DNA from: Geminicoccaceae bacterium
GTDB taxonomy: Bacteria > Pseudomonadota > Alphaproteobacteria > Geminicoccales > Geminicoccaceae
NCBI GenBank assembly: GCA_025999455.1
Contig: AP024683.1
Coordinates: 2,115,501 to 2,179,500, forward strand
Length of the DNA: 64,000 bases
Reading direction: 5' to 3'
Shown: positions 35,513 through 43,724 of the stretch, one piece after another
Layout of the letters: every line of letters starts with the position of its first letter
Position numbering within the stretch: position 1 is the stretch's first letter
Program-made: the position numbers and the translations under genes
The notes under the pieces: model-generated
What the model was told of the DNA's origin: nothing
What the model saw: only the letters and a program-made list of their open reading frames with translations
The model's database searches: none

Positions 35513-35587
35513 ATGTCGAGCCGAGCGGGCGGAAAAACCGTCGAAACGTACCTGGGGACGCTGGAAGGACGGGCAGCGGCCCTCTGA
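35513..35587 (+). CDS. Possible 24-residue small ORF
   Basis: A 24-codon frame beginning MSSRAGGKTVETYLGTLEGR with GGGGAGGGG 6 bases before its ATG. The ribosome site is unusually strong for such a short frame. Nothing else supports it, and it may be chance in GC-rich DNA. Confidence 0.2.
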   Translation: MSSRAGGKTVETYLGTLEGRAAAL

Positions 35588-35752
35588 GCCGGGCCGTCGT
35601 GGGGGCGTCGGAGCGGAAGCCGCTGGCTCGCCGGGCCGCCCGCGGCGAGTGGGAGGCTCGAAGCGGTGGGGTGTGTGATCCGCGTGACAGTCGAGGCCGG
35701 CGCGCCGGTCTAGGCCTCTCGCGCGGCGTCACGCCGCGGGAGGAAACGAACG

Positions 35753-35977
35753 ATGAGCACGACCGGAACGCGGGCGGCCCGGACACGGGAGGAGCGTCTC
35801 GGGTCGGCGGCGAAACGGACGGCGCAAGCCGAGCCGGGCATCCTCTGGCGCGTGGCGGTGCCGGGGGTTTGCCGGCTGATCGACGATCCGGAGCGTCTCA
35901 CGGAGGCCGTTCGCCGTCGCCCCGATGCTTCGGTGGTGCTGGTCGGTAGGGGACGTGCGATGTCGACACGACGATGA
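35753..35977 (+). CDS. Small hypothetical protein, 74 residues
   Basis: A 74-aa frame starting at ATG 35753 with GGGAGGAAAC 6 bases upstream, directly after a 7-base-pair hairpin. The N-terminal half is Arg/Ala/Thr-rich (TGTRAARTREERLGSAAK). The second half, ILWRVAVPGVCRLIDDPERL, TEAVRRRPDASVVLVG, looks like a small folded strand-helix-strand unit. I do not recognise it. No other gene occupies this DNA, so it is a reasonable but unproven gene. Confidence 0.4.
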   Translation: MSTTGTRAARTREERLGSAAKRTAQAEPGILWRVAVPGVCRLIDDPERLTEAVRRRPDASVVLVGRGRAMSTRR

Positions 35978-36005
35978 TTGATGCGTTCACGTACCAGGGC
36001 GCGCA

Positions 36006-36038
36006 TTAATCCTCGGTTAATCTCGACGCGCCTTGACC
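36006..36038 (+). promoter_or_regulatory. Direct repeat and -35-like element upstream of the first RTX gene
   Basis: TTAATC occurs at 36006-36011 and 36017-36022, one helical turn apart (11 bases), in a TTAATC-CTCGG / TTAATC-TCGAC context. TTGACC follows at 36033-36038. Such repeats next to a -35 box are bound by OmpR/PhoB-type activators. No convincing -10 follows at the right distance. Confidence 0.35.
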
Positions 36039-36140
36039 CGATCGGGAGCCCAGGGCTAGGGCGATCGTGGCGCTCGCGCTCCGGCCCGCAAGGGGGCCGT
36101 CGAGGCGAGGCGGGTAGGAAACGGACCTCGGAGATCGGAC

Positions 36141-36947
36141 ATGGCAGGACAGACGGGCACGCTCGGCAAGGACAAGCTCACCGGGACGGACGCGCTCGAC
36201 ATTCTGGTGGGGGATGCACTCGGTCTCACCTCGGGCCAACGCGGCGGTGCCGACCAGATCACCGGCGGCCTCGGCAACGACATCCTTTACGGCGATGCCG
36301 GCGACGAGACCGACAGCACGCCGCCCTTCGCGAACGGCATTCTCGACGGCGCGATCGGTGGCAAGGACAGGATCTTCGGCGGCGACGGCAACGACAGCAT
36401 CCAGGGCGACGGCCAGCGGATGATCAACAGCGCCGTCGGCGGGGCCGATCAGCTGTTCGGCGATGCGGGCGACGACTACATCTTCGGCGACGCCTACGAA
36501 GGGTTCGAGAATTCGCGCGGTGGCGCCGACAAGATCTACGGTGGCGACGGTAACGACTTCCTTTTTGGTGACTTCGCCCGCGACGACGGCACGACCCTCG
36601 GCGGTAAGGACCTGTTGGTCGGTGGGGCCGGCAACGACATCTTCTTCCTCGGCAAAGGCCGTGACACGATCAAGGACTTCGTGCAGGGCCAGGACAAGCT
36701 CAATCTCCGCTATCTGAACCTCGGCGGCGAGAAGCTGACCTTTGCCGATCTCGACACTAACGACGACAACCAGCTGACCTCGGCCGACGATTTCGTGAAA
36801 GCGAAGGGGACCAAGGTGACGATCGACCTCGGTGCCGCAGCCGGCGGTACGGTGGGCGTGGACGTCACCGTAATCTCGGTGGCCAAAGGGGTCGTGCTCG
36901 GCTTGGATGACTTCGCTACGAACACGCCGGCCGGCACCCCCATCTGA
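36141..36947 (+). CDS. RTX calcium-binding repeat protein 1
   Basis: A 268-aa acidic protein without a signal peptide, built from RTX-type Gly/Asp repeats: GGADQITGGLGNDILYGDAG, GGKDRIFGGDGNDSIQGD, GGADQLFGDAGDDYIFGDA, GGADKIYGGDGNDFLFGDF and KDLLVGGAGNDIFFLGKGRD. Pairs of repeats alternate with 10-20 residue variable loops. The C-terminal part has KDFVQGQDKLNLRYL and one EF-hand-like loop (DTNDDNQLTSADDF), then VLGLDDF. Such proteins are exported by type I systems through an uncleaved C-terminal signal and fold with Ca2+ outside the cell. Two paralogues follow. Confidence 0.88.
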   Translation: MAGQTGTLGKDKLTGTDALDILVGDALGLTSGQRGGADQITGGLGNDILYGDAGDETDSTPPFANGILDGAIGGKDRIFGGDGNDSIQGDGQRMINSAVGGADQLFGDAGDDYIFGDAYEGFENSRGGADKIYGGDGNDFLFGDFARDDGTTLGGKDLLVGGAGNDIFFLGKGRDTIKDFVQGQDKLNLRYLNLGGEKLTFADLDTNDDNQLTSADDFVKAKGTKVTIDLGAAAGGTVGVDVTVISVAKGVVLGLDDFATNTPAGTPI

Positions 36948-36968
36948 GACGGCGATCGATCGCAGCGG

Positions 36969-36998
36969 GACGGCCCCTTCGGGGGCCGTCTTGCTTTT
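36969..36998 (+). terminator. Rho-independent terminator after RTX gene 1
   Basis: GACGGCCCC-TTCG-GGGGCCGTC is a perfect 9-base-pair stem with a UUCG tetraloop followed by TTGCTTTT. It lies 22 bases after the RTX stop, so RTX 1 is probably transcribed on its own. Confidence 0.92.
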
Positions 36999-37025
36999 GG
37001 ATGCCGGCCCGTCCAGTTCGCACCC

Positions 37026-38588
37026 ATGGTCTCGTTCGATCGCCGCGCATTTCTGGCGCTGGGCGCCGGTCTCGCTTCGGGTTTCGGCGCGGTCGGGGCG
37101 TCCGCGAACGGGCATCGATCCCGGGGGCCGGCCCTCGATCCGGTGGAGCGGGAGGCTCTTGGGCGATTTCTCGCGCAGACGAGCGCACCCCTCTGGCACG
37201 GCAGTGACCTCGCCGCACGGCGCCTCGCAGCCCTCAGCCTCGCGATCGCGGAAGCCGAACGACACGGGCTCGAACCCGAGGACTACGATCCGGCCGGGCT
37301 GCAGTCGGGGAGTGCCAATCCCGAGGCGCTCGAAGCGGCGGCCTCGGCCGCGTTCTTGGCGTTCGCGCGCGACCTCGGGCGCGGCCGGCCGATCCCGGGC
37401 CTGCCACCGCGACCTCCCGAGCCCTTCGAGGAGCCGCAGCGGCTGTTCGAGAGGCTGGTTCGGACCGCCGATCCGGTCGCGTTCTTCGCCGGCCTCGCAC
37501 CCGCGACGCCCCGGTACGCCCGGCTCGTCACGCTGCTCGCCGACCTTCGCACCGTGGCGGCACGCGGCGGCTGGACGCGGGTGCCGCCGGTCGACGGCAA
37601 GGTCGAGCCGGGTCGAGAACATCCGGCGATCGTGGCTCTACGGCGGCGGCTCGCCGAGACGGACGGGTTCGACGGGCCGCTCCTGGGCGACCGCCTCGAC
37701 CCCCCGCTCGCCGCCGCCCTGGAGCGCTTCCAAGCCCGCCACGGGCTCCTGGCCGACGGAGTGTTGGGCCGACGCACCGCCGCTGCGCTCGCCACCCCGG
37801 TCGAATGGCGGATCACCCAGGTGGTCCTCGCCATGGAGCGGCTGCGGCGGCTACCGCCGAACCGCGAGCCGCGCTGGCTGCTCGTCGACATCGCGGGCTT
37901 CCGTCTCGAGGCGATCGACGAGCCGTTGCCGGGCCGGGAAGAAGTGGCCCTCGAAAGCCCGATCATCGTCGGGACCCGCTACGACCAGACCCCGGAGCTC
38001 ACCGCACGGGCGGTCGCCTTGACGCTCAACCCCTATTGGCACGTGCCCCGGAGCATCGCTGTCAAAGAGATCCTTCCCGACGTCCGCAAGGACCCGACTT
38101 GGCTCGAGCGCAACGAGATGACCGTCTTCGACCGAGAAGGGCGGCGCGTGGACCCGCACGCCGTCGATTGGTGGGCGCTCGGGCCCGGGAATTTCCCTTA
38201 CCGCTTTCGCCAGAATTGGGGGCCCAAGAACCCACTCGGGCGGATCAAGCTCGAGATGCCGAACCGGTACGACGTCTATCTGCACGATACACCGCGAAAA
38301 GATCTCTTCGCGCGCACCCAGCGGACCTTCAGCCACGGCTGCATGCGGGTGGCGCGGATGCACGAGCTCGCCGCCCTCCTCTTGGCCGAGCAGGGCTGGG
38401 ACCTGGCGCGGATCGAGGCGGCGATCGAAGAGAGCCGCGGCCCGCGGACGATCCCGCTGCGCACCCGCCCCCTCGTCCACGTCACCTATCTCGGCGCGGT
38501 GGTCGATGCCGACGGCACGGTCCGCTTCCGCGAAGACGTCTACGGGCGCGACACCCGGCTCGCGCGCCAGTTGGGCCTCGCCTCTTAG
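37026..38588 (+). CDS. YcbB-type murein L,D-transpeptidase
   Basis: A 520-aa exported enzyme that forms 3-3 cross-links in peptidoglycan or attaches proteins to it. A Tat-like signal ([16 protein letters not shown]) starts it. A helical scaffold domain follows ([17 protein letters not shown]), then a peptidoglycan-binding motif ([20 protein letters not shown], about 235-255), and the YkuD catalytic domain from about 275. Active-site elements [11 protein letters not shown] (about 420) and FSHGCMRV with the nucleophilic Cys (about 438) are intact. It sits between RTX genes 1 and 2, after the terminator. Confidence 0.92.
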   Translation: MVSFDRRAFLALGAGLASGFGAVGASANGHRSRGPALDPVEREALGRFLAQTSAPLWHGSDLAARRLAALSLAIAEAERHGLEPEDYDPAGLQSGSANPEALEAAASAAFLAFARDLGRGRPIPGLPPRPPEPFEEPQRLFERLVRTADPVAFFAGLAPATPRYARLVTLLADLRTVAARGGWTRVPPVDGKVEPGREHPAIVALRRRLAETDGFDGPLLGDRLDPPLAAALERFQARHGLLADGVLGRRTAAALATPVEWRITQVVLAMERLRRLPPNREPRWLLVDIAGFRLEAIDEPLPGREEVALESPIIVGTRYDQTPELTARAVALTLNPYWHVPRSIAVKEILPDVRKDPTWLERNEMTVFDREGRRVDPHAVDWWALGPGNFPYRFRQNWGPKNPLGRIKLEMPNRYDVYLHDTPRKDLFARTQRTFSHGCMRVARMHELAALLLAEQGWDLARIEAAIEESRGPRTIPLRTRPLVHVTYLGAVVDADGTVRFREDVYGRDTRLARQLGLAS

Positions 38589-38704
38589 TTTTTTCGAACA
38601 CGTGTCGTATCGACCGCGTAACCTTTACGCTTCGCGTACGAACGCACCGTTCCGCGACGAAATCGTACCATTCCGGTTTCTCGTTCGTTAAAGAGCCGGC
38701 TCGA

Positions 38705-38730
38705 GGCGGTCTTTTGCGCGAGAGACCGCC
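38705..38730 (+). promoter_or_regulatory. Leader hairpin immediately before RTX gene 2
   Basis: GGCGGTCT and AGACCGCC pair around a 10-base loop, 5 bases before the GGAGG ribosome site of RTX gene 2. The 150-base leader from 38589 is unusually AT-rich for this window and contains the palindrome ACACGTGT. A role in translation control is possible but untested. Confidence 0.4.
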
Positions 38731-38745
38731 CGGGTGGAGGAACGC

Positions 38746-39964
38746 ATGGTCGAGAGCGAGGTGTCACGGGGTTGGAGCGTCGCGCTCGACGAAGAACCAC
38801 GTCGTGCGGTCGCCGCGAGCGCCGTCAACGTCATCTTCGGCACCGACGGGAACGATGTGCTCACCGTGCGCGGGGCGCGGTCGGCCGGGCGGTGGCCCGA
38901 CCAGGGGCGACGACGAGATCGTCGCCCGCCACGGTAACGATCTCGCCGGCGGCGGACCCGGCGACGATGTGATCTGGGGCGACCAGAACTTCGACGAATC
39001 GCCGCTCGGCACCGATCCGGAAACTCCTTGGCCTTACGAAGGCGGCGGTGACGATCGACTTCGGGGCGGTGACGGCGACGACATCATTTACGGCGAGGGT
39101 CGGATTTGGCTTTGGGTGAACGGGTCCGGTCGAGACATCATCGATGGCGGGGCTGGTAACGACATCATCTACGGAGAAGCGGTGGGCATCGGGGAAGGGT
39201 GGAGCGCTGCAGAAGACACGATTCGAGGTCGTTCCGGCAACGATTTGATCTTCGGTGATGCCGAAACCATCACGGAAGCCGGTGGAGCGGGAGACCGCCT
39301 TTTCGGTGATGCAGGCAACGACACGATCTACGGTGACGGCGCGTTGGCTACGTTCGGAGGCGGAGGTGACGATATCATCGACGGCGGGCGCGGTGACGAC
39401 ACGCTCGTGGGCGATCCTCAGCCCGCCTATTGGGTATCGGCGGGTAACGACAAGCTGATCGGTGGGGCCGGCAACGATCGTCTCTTCGGTGACAGTCCCG
39501 ATGGGCGTGCCGCCACCGGATCTGGAGACGGTACCAAGCTGGCAGGAGGTGACGACGAGCTCGACGGCGGACCGGGTGACGACTTGCTGGTCGGCGACAC
39601 CGGTGACGATTTGCTGACGGGTGGTACGGGTCGTGACGTTTTCCGTTTCGAAGCGTTCGAATTCGTAGCCCCCTACAGCGATGTTCGCAGCTGGTTCGGT
39701 TCGGGGATCGATGCCATCACCGATTTCCGCTCCGGGCAGGATCGGCTCGATCTCACCGGTTGGCGGCTCGACGGCCGGATCCTCGACGGCGACGGCGACG
39801 GCAGGATCACCGCGGCCGATCAGGCCGTCACGCGCGACGGCCGCGATCTCATCCTCGAGCTCCAGCTCGCGAGCGGCATCATCGCCGAGGGTGGGGGTAC
39901 GATCCGGCTCCTCGGCCTCGGCTCGCTTTCGGTCGACGACCTCGTCCCGCTGCCTTCCGGCTGA
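38746..39964 (+). pseudogene. RTX calcium-binding repeat protein 2, interrupted by a +1 frameshift
   Basis: The gene starts at ATG 38746 with GGTGGAGG upstream, giving [20 protein letters not shown] and [20 protein letters not shown]. The frame then leaves the RTX pattern and stops at 38937. From about 38890 the next frame continues the protein ([19 protein letters not shown]) to 39964 with many RTX units, a [15 protein letters not shown]-hand loop and a C-terminal [12 protein letters not shown]. One surplus base in GGGCGGTGGCCCG explains the break. It is either a sequencing error or a real lesion. Codon use is less GC-rich than in neighbours. Confidence 0.8.
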
Positions 39965-39973
39965 GGCCCGCGT

Positions 39974-39999
39974 CGGCGGGTGTCGCCCGCCGGCTTCTT
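39974..39999 (+). terminator. Possible terminator between RTX genes 2 and 3
   Basis: CGGCGGG-TGTCG-CCCGCCG forms a 7-base-pair stem followed by GCTTCTTAT, 10 bases after the RTX 2 stop. The U-tract is weak. Confidence 0.45.
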
Positions 40000-40006
40000 A
40001 TCTACC

Positions 40007-40036
40007 TTGACGCGAAAGCTGTCCACATGGTATCGC
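40007..40036 (+). promoter_or_regulatory. Possible promoter of RTX gene 3
   Basis: TTGACG (40007-40012) and TATCGC (40031-40036), 18 bases apart, stand 32 bases before ATG 40068. The -35 is good and the -10 poor. Confidence 0.35.
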
Positions 40037-40067
40037 CCTTTCCGCGAATTTTCGGGAGGGTGGGGCG

Positions 40068-41273
40068 ATGCCTGTGCCGAAGGCGAAAGCAGCCGGACTC
40101 CGGCTCGACGAGGAATGGCGGACGACAGGTCCGCGCGCTGCCCCGGCGAGTTTCAACGAAGTCGTCGGCACCACGGCCGACGATCTCATCGTTCTGCGCA
40201 AAGTGAGCGCCGGTGTTTCCGGTGCCGTCACCTGGAGTGCCGACAAGATCACCGCCCGCACCGGCGCCGACCGGATCGACGCCTCGCGCGGGGACGACCT
40301 CGTCTTCGGCGAGGTCGAAAGCGGCGCCTCCGCGCTGAGTGCGGGCGACGACCGGATCAAAGGCGGGCCCGGAAACGATCGCCTCTACGGTGAAGGGGTG
40401 AGCGGAGCGGGCTACACGCGCTTCGGCGCCGATCGGATCGATGGCGGGGTGGGCACGGACGAGATCGTCGGCGACGCGGAAGACCTCACGACCGGTGTCC
40501 TGCCCGGTGCCGACCGGCTGTACGGCAATGCCGGGAACGATGTCCTGCGCGGCGACGGCAAGCTGCTCGCCAACATCGGATCTTCCGGCCAAGATCGGCT
40601 CTACGGCGGTCCGGGTGACGATCTGATGGTCGGCGACGCGGATCGTCTGAGGTCGGGGGCCCAGGGCGCGAACGATCTGCTCGACGGCGGGCCCGGCGAC
40701 GACGTGCTGGTCGGCGACGGTCTTCTCGAGCGTGGCGCGGACGGGCTCTGGGACACGCTCTCGGGCGGCCCGGGCGACGACCGCCTCTACGGCGATGCGC
40801 CGATCGGTGCGGACGCGGTGACGCTCGGCGCGCCGGCGGACTCGTACCCCTGGGCCTTCGGCCAGGACGGCGGCAAGGACACGCTCGACGGCGGAGCAGG
40901 GGACGACCTCCTGGTCGGGGGCACCGGCCCGGACGATCTGATCGGCGGGGAGGGTGCGGACACCTTCTTGTTCTTCCCGACCGACGAAGACTTCCGCGAC
41001 GGCACCGAGGACAGGATCCTCGATTTCGAGAGCGGCGAGGACAAGGTCGATCTCACCTGGTGGGATCTCGACGGTGAGGCGCTCGACGACAATGCGGACG
41101 GAATCCTGGACGCCGAGGACGAGCTCTTCTCGCAGGACGGCGACGACCTCGTGCTCGACCTCGGTGCCTCGACCGTCGAAACGGTCGCCCGGTTCGGCAT
41201 CTTCGTCCGGTTCGTGGGCGTCTCGGAGCTCTCGGTCGACGATCTCGTCCCGGTGCCGCCCTCCTCGGCTTAG
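40068..41273 (+). CDS. RTX calcium-binding repeat protein 3
   Basis: A 401-aa acidic paralogue of RTX 2, sharing the N-terminal pattern LDEEWRTTGPRAAPASFNEV then VGTTADDLIVLR, the spaced repeat pairs (GPGNDRLYGEGVSGAG, NAGNDVLRGDGKLLANIG, GGPGDDLMVGDADRLRSGAQ, GPGDDVLVGDGLLERG), a helix-like LDFESGEDKVDLTWWDLDGE, an EF-hand-like DNADGILDAEDE and the ending [14 protein letters not shown]. No signal peptide is present, as expected for type I export. Its stop overlaps the stop of the convergent ABC ATPase gene by 3 bases. Confidence 0.9.
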   Translation: MPVPKAKAAGLRLDEEWRTTGPRAAPASFNEVVGTTADDLIVLRKVSAGVSGAVTWSADKITARTGADRIDASRGDDLVFGEVESGASALSAGDDRIKGGPGNDRLYGEGVSGAGYTRFGADRIDGGVGTDEIVGDAEDLTTGVLPGADRLYGNAGNDVLRGDGKLLANIGSSGQDRLYGGPGDDLMVGDADRLRSGAQGANDLLDGGPGDDVLVGDGLLERGADGLWDTLSGGPGDDRLYGDAPIGADAVTLGAPADSYPWAFGQDGGKDTLDGGAGDDLLVGGTGPDDLIGGEGADTFLFFPTDEDFRDGTEDRILDFESGEDKVDLTWWDLDGEALDDNADGILDAEDELFSQDGDDLVLDLGASTVETVARFGIFVRFVGVSELSVDDLVPVPPSSA

Positions 41274-42886
41274 TCCGCGCCGAAGGGGTAGCCGCGGCCG
41301 GGGGCGGCCTCGAGCAGCGAACGGGTGTAGGGATGGCGCGGGGCGGTCAGGACCTCGGCCGCCTCGCCCTCCTCGACGACCTTGCCGGCCTGCATGACCG
41401 CCACCCGGTCGCAGACCTGGGCGGCCACCCGGAGATCGTGGGTGATGAAGAGGACGGCGAGCTCGAGCCGCGTGCGGATCTCGTCCAAAAGTTCCAGGAC
41501 CTGGGCTTGGACCGAGACGTCAAGCGCCGAGACCGCCTCGTCGGCGATCAAAAGCTCGGGCTCCATGGCGAGGGCTCGGGCGATCGCGATCCGCTGCCGC
41601 TGGCCACCCGAGAATTGGTGCGGGTAGCGGTCGAGGGCACTCGGATCGAGCCGCACGAGGCGCAGGAGCTCGGCCGCCCGGGCGCGGGCCTTTTCGGGTG
41701 GCGTGCCGAAATTGACCGGCCCCTCGACGATCGATTGGCCGACCGTCCGGCGCGGGTTCAAGGAACGGTAGGGGTCCTGGAAGACGACCTGGACGCGCCG
41801 GCGGTGCGGGCGCAGGCGGCGGCGCGGCAGCCGGCCGATCGGATCCCTCCCGAGCCAGACCTCGCCCTCGCTCGGGTCGGTGAGGCGGGCGATGCAGCGC
41901 GCGACGGTCGATTTGCCGGAGCCCGATTCGCCGACGATGCCGAGCGTCTCGCCTTTGCGCACGGCGAGCGACACGCCCTCGGCGGCGCGCACGGCACGCC
42001 GCCGACCGAGCCAGCCGCCCGTGACGTAGGCTTTGCCGAGATCCTCGGTGCGCAGGACGACGGGCGCACCGGCCCGGCTCGTCTTGTGGCGCGGCTCGAG
42101 CGAGGGCACGGCCGAGATCAACATCCGGGTGTAGGGATGCTCCGGCCGGCGCAGGACGCGATCGCGCGGGCCCTCCTCCACGATCCGGCCGGACTGCATG
42201 ACCGCGACCCGATCGGCGATCTCGGCCACGACGCCGAAATCGTGGGTGATGAAGAGCACGCCCGTGCCGTGGCGATCCTGGAGATCGGCGATCAGCCGCA
42301 GGATCTGCGCCTGGGTCGTCACGTCGAGGGCGGTCGTGGGCTCGTCGGCGATCAGGAGCGCGGGCTCGAGGACGAGCGCCATGGCGATCATGATCCGCTG
42401 GCGCTGGCCCCCCGAGAGCTCGTGGGGGTAGGCGGCGGCGATCCGCTCGGGATCGGGCAGGCGCACCTCTTCGAGGATGCGGCGGATCCGGGCCTCCCGC
42501 TCGGCTTTCGGCAGCCGCAGATGGCAGGTGAGGACCTCGTCGATCTGCCGGCCGCAGCGCATGACGGGGTTCAAGGCCGTCATGGGCTCTTGGAAGATCA
42601 TCGCCATGCGCGAGCCGCGCAGTGCCCGCAGCCGCGCCGGCGAGGCGTCGAGCAGGCTCTCGCCCTCGAGCAGGATGCGCCCGCCTACGGGCTCGAGCTG
42701 GCCCTTGGGGAGGAGCCCCATGACGGCCTGCGCGGTCACGGACTTGCCGGAGCCCGACTCGCCCACGAGGCAGAGGATCTCGCCGCGCGCCACCTCGAGC
42801 GAGACACCGTCGACCGCGAGGCGCCGATCGGCGCCGCTCGGGAGGGCCACCTGCAGCCGGTCGATCACCAGGACCGGGGCGCTCAC
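41270..42886 (-). CDS. Dipeptide/oligopeptide ABC transporter ATPase, two fused nucleotide-binding domains
   Basis: A 538-aa protein made of a DppD-like and a DppF-like ATPase in one chain. The first half has GESGSGKSVTAQAVMGLLP, HELSGGQRQRIMIAMAL and LIADEPTTALDVT. The second has GESGSGKSTVARCIARL, HQFSGGQRQRIAIARALA and LIADEAVSALDVS. Both end with the HPYTR zinc/peptide-importer tail signature. It powers the permeases at 43.7-45.6 kb. Start is GTG 42886. Two unrelated genes lie between it and the permeases. Confidence 0.93.
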   Translation of the reverse strand: MSAPVLVIDRLQVALPSGADRRLAVDGVSLEVARGEILCLVGESGSGKSVTAQAVMGLLPKGQLEPVGGRILLEGESLLDASPARLRALRGSRMAMIFQEPMTALNPVMRCGRQIDEVLTCHLRLPKAEREARIRRILEEVRLPDPERIAAAYPHELSGGQRQRIMIAMALVLEPALLIADEPTTALDVTTQAQILRLIADLQDRHGTGVLFITHDFGVVAEIADRVAVMQSGRIVEEGPRDRVLRRPEHPYTRMLISAVPSLEPRHKTSRAGAPVVLRTEDLGKAYVTGGWLGRRRAVRAAEGVSLAVRKGETLGIVGESGSGKSTVARCIARLTDPSEGEVWLGRDPIGRLPRRRLRPHRRRVQVVFQDPYRSLNPRRTVGQSIVEGPVNFGTPPEKARARAAELLRLVRLDPSALDRYPHQFSGGQRQRIAIARALAMEPELLIADEAVSALDVSVQAQVLELLDEIRTRLELAVLFITHDLRVAAQVCDRVAVMQAGKVVEEGEAAEVLTAPRHPYTRSLLEAAPGRGYPFGAD

Positions 42887-42920
42887 GGCCGTCCGCTCCC
42901 GAGCCCGATCGAAGGAAGGT

Positions 42921-43280
42921 TCATCGCTTGGTCCGCACCTCGCCCGCGAAGTTGCAGGTGACGCGGGCGATCCCGGGTGCTTCCGTCGTGTCCTCGATGA
43001 GGATCCGGGCGCCGAAATCGCAGGCCAGAGCCGCCGCGCGCGTGGCCGGAAGGCTCGCGCTCTGGACCAGGACCACGAGGACGTCGTCTTTCTTGCATTT
43101 GCGGGTGCGCTCGCGGAGCTGACCCTCGGCGCTCACGGCGTTCGCCACCTCGCAGAGGAGCCCGGTTCTCTCCTTGGCCGCGGAGGCGGGTGCGGCCGGA
43201 ACGGCGAGCAGGAAGGCCGCCAGGAGGAGCCCGCCCACGCCGGGCGACCGCGTTCGACGGTCAGGCGAGGTCGACGGCAT
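42921..43280 (-). CDS. Small secreted protein of unknown function
   Basis: A 119-aa protein with a signal peptide (LLLAAFLLAVPAAPASAAK). The mature part carries four Cys residues (LLCEVANAVSAEG, RKCKKDDVLVVLV, ALACDFG, VTCNFAGEV), probably two disulfides in a small periplasmic beta-rich domain. I do not recognise the family. The start overlaps the end of the DUF2237 gene by 20 bases, indicating coupling. Confidence 0.7.
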   Translation of the reverse strand: MPSTSPDRRTRSPGVGGLLLAAFLLAVPAAPASAAKERTGLLCEVANAVSAEGQLRERTRKCKKDDVLVVLVQSASLPATRAAALACDFGARILIEDTTEAPGIARVTCNFAGEVRTKR

Positions 43281-43653
43281 GGCGCTTCAGATCCTCGAGC
43301 CGGCACCAATCGAGGGCCCGGGCATGCGTGGCGGCGAGCACGACCTTGGGTGCCTTGCCGGCCTCGAGGGCCTGTTGCCAGCGCGGCGCGCAGAGGCACC
43401 AACGGTCGCCCGGCCGGAGCCCGGGGAAATCGTATTCCGGCCGCGGTGTGGAAAGATCGTTCCCCACCGCACGCGAGAAGGCGAGGAACTCCTCGGTCAT
43501 GATCGCGCAGACGGTGTGCGAGCCCACGTCTTCGGGGCCGGTGTCGCAGCAGCCGTTCCGATAGAAGCCGGTCCGCGGCCGCAGGCTGCAGGGTTGCAAG
43601 GGCTCGCCCAGGACGTTGCGGCGCGGTTCGGGGCCACCAGCTTCCTCGCGCAT
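43261..43653 (-). CDS. DUF2237 family protein
   Basis: A 130-aa Cys-rich cytoplasmic protein of the DUF2237 family: RNVLGEPLQPCSLRPRTGF, YRNGCCDTGPEDVGSHTVCA, MTEEFLAFSRAVGNDLSTP, FPGLRPGDRWCLCAPRW and HARALDWC. The family is widespread but has no known role; conserved Cys residues hint at metal or redox chemistry. It lies inside the peptide-transporter gene run. Confidence 0.88.
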   Translation of the reverse strand: MREEAGGPEPRRNVLGEPLQPCSLRPRTGFYRNGCCDTGPEDVGSHTVCAIMTEEFLAFSRAVGNDLSTPRPEYDFPGLRPGDRWCLCAPRWQQALEAGKAPKVVLAATHARALDWCRLEDLKRHAVDLA

Positions 43654-43724
43654 CTCCGTTCTCCGACCGATCGGTTCCCTCGGCGGCGAAGCTGGCAGCG
43701 CCGCCTGCGGCCGGCAAGCCGCCC

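Larger units (their letters stand above)
35461..36140. other. Long intergenic region upstream of the RTX island
   Basis: About 680 bases lie between the DUF533 gene and the first RTX gene. I see two small frames with good ribosome binding sites (35513-35587 and 35753-35977, listed separately), a hairpin CGCGGCG-TCA-CGCCGCG at 35722-35738, and a direct repeat plus TTGACC near 36006-36038. The last 150 bases are less GC-rich than the surroundings. Confidence 0.4.

Noticed and set aside
38589-38600. A terminator at the T-run just after the L,D-transpeptidase stop
   Set aside because: The T-run is not preceded by a stable hairpin.
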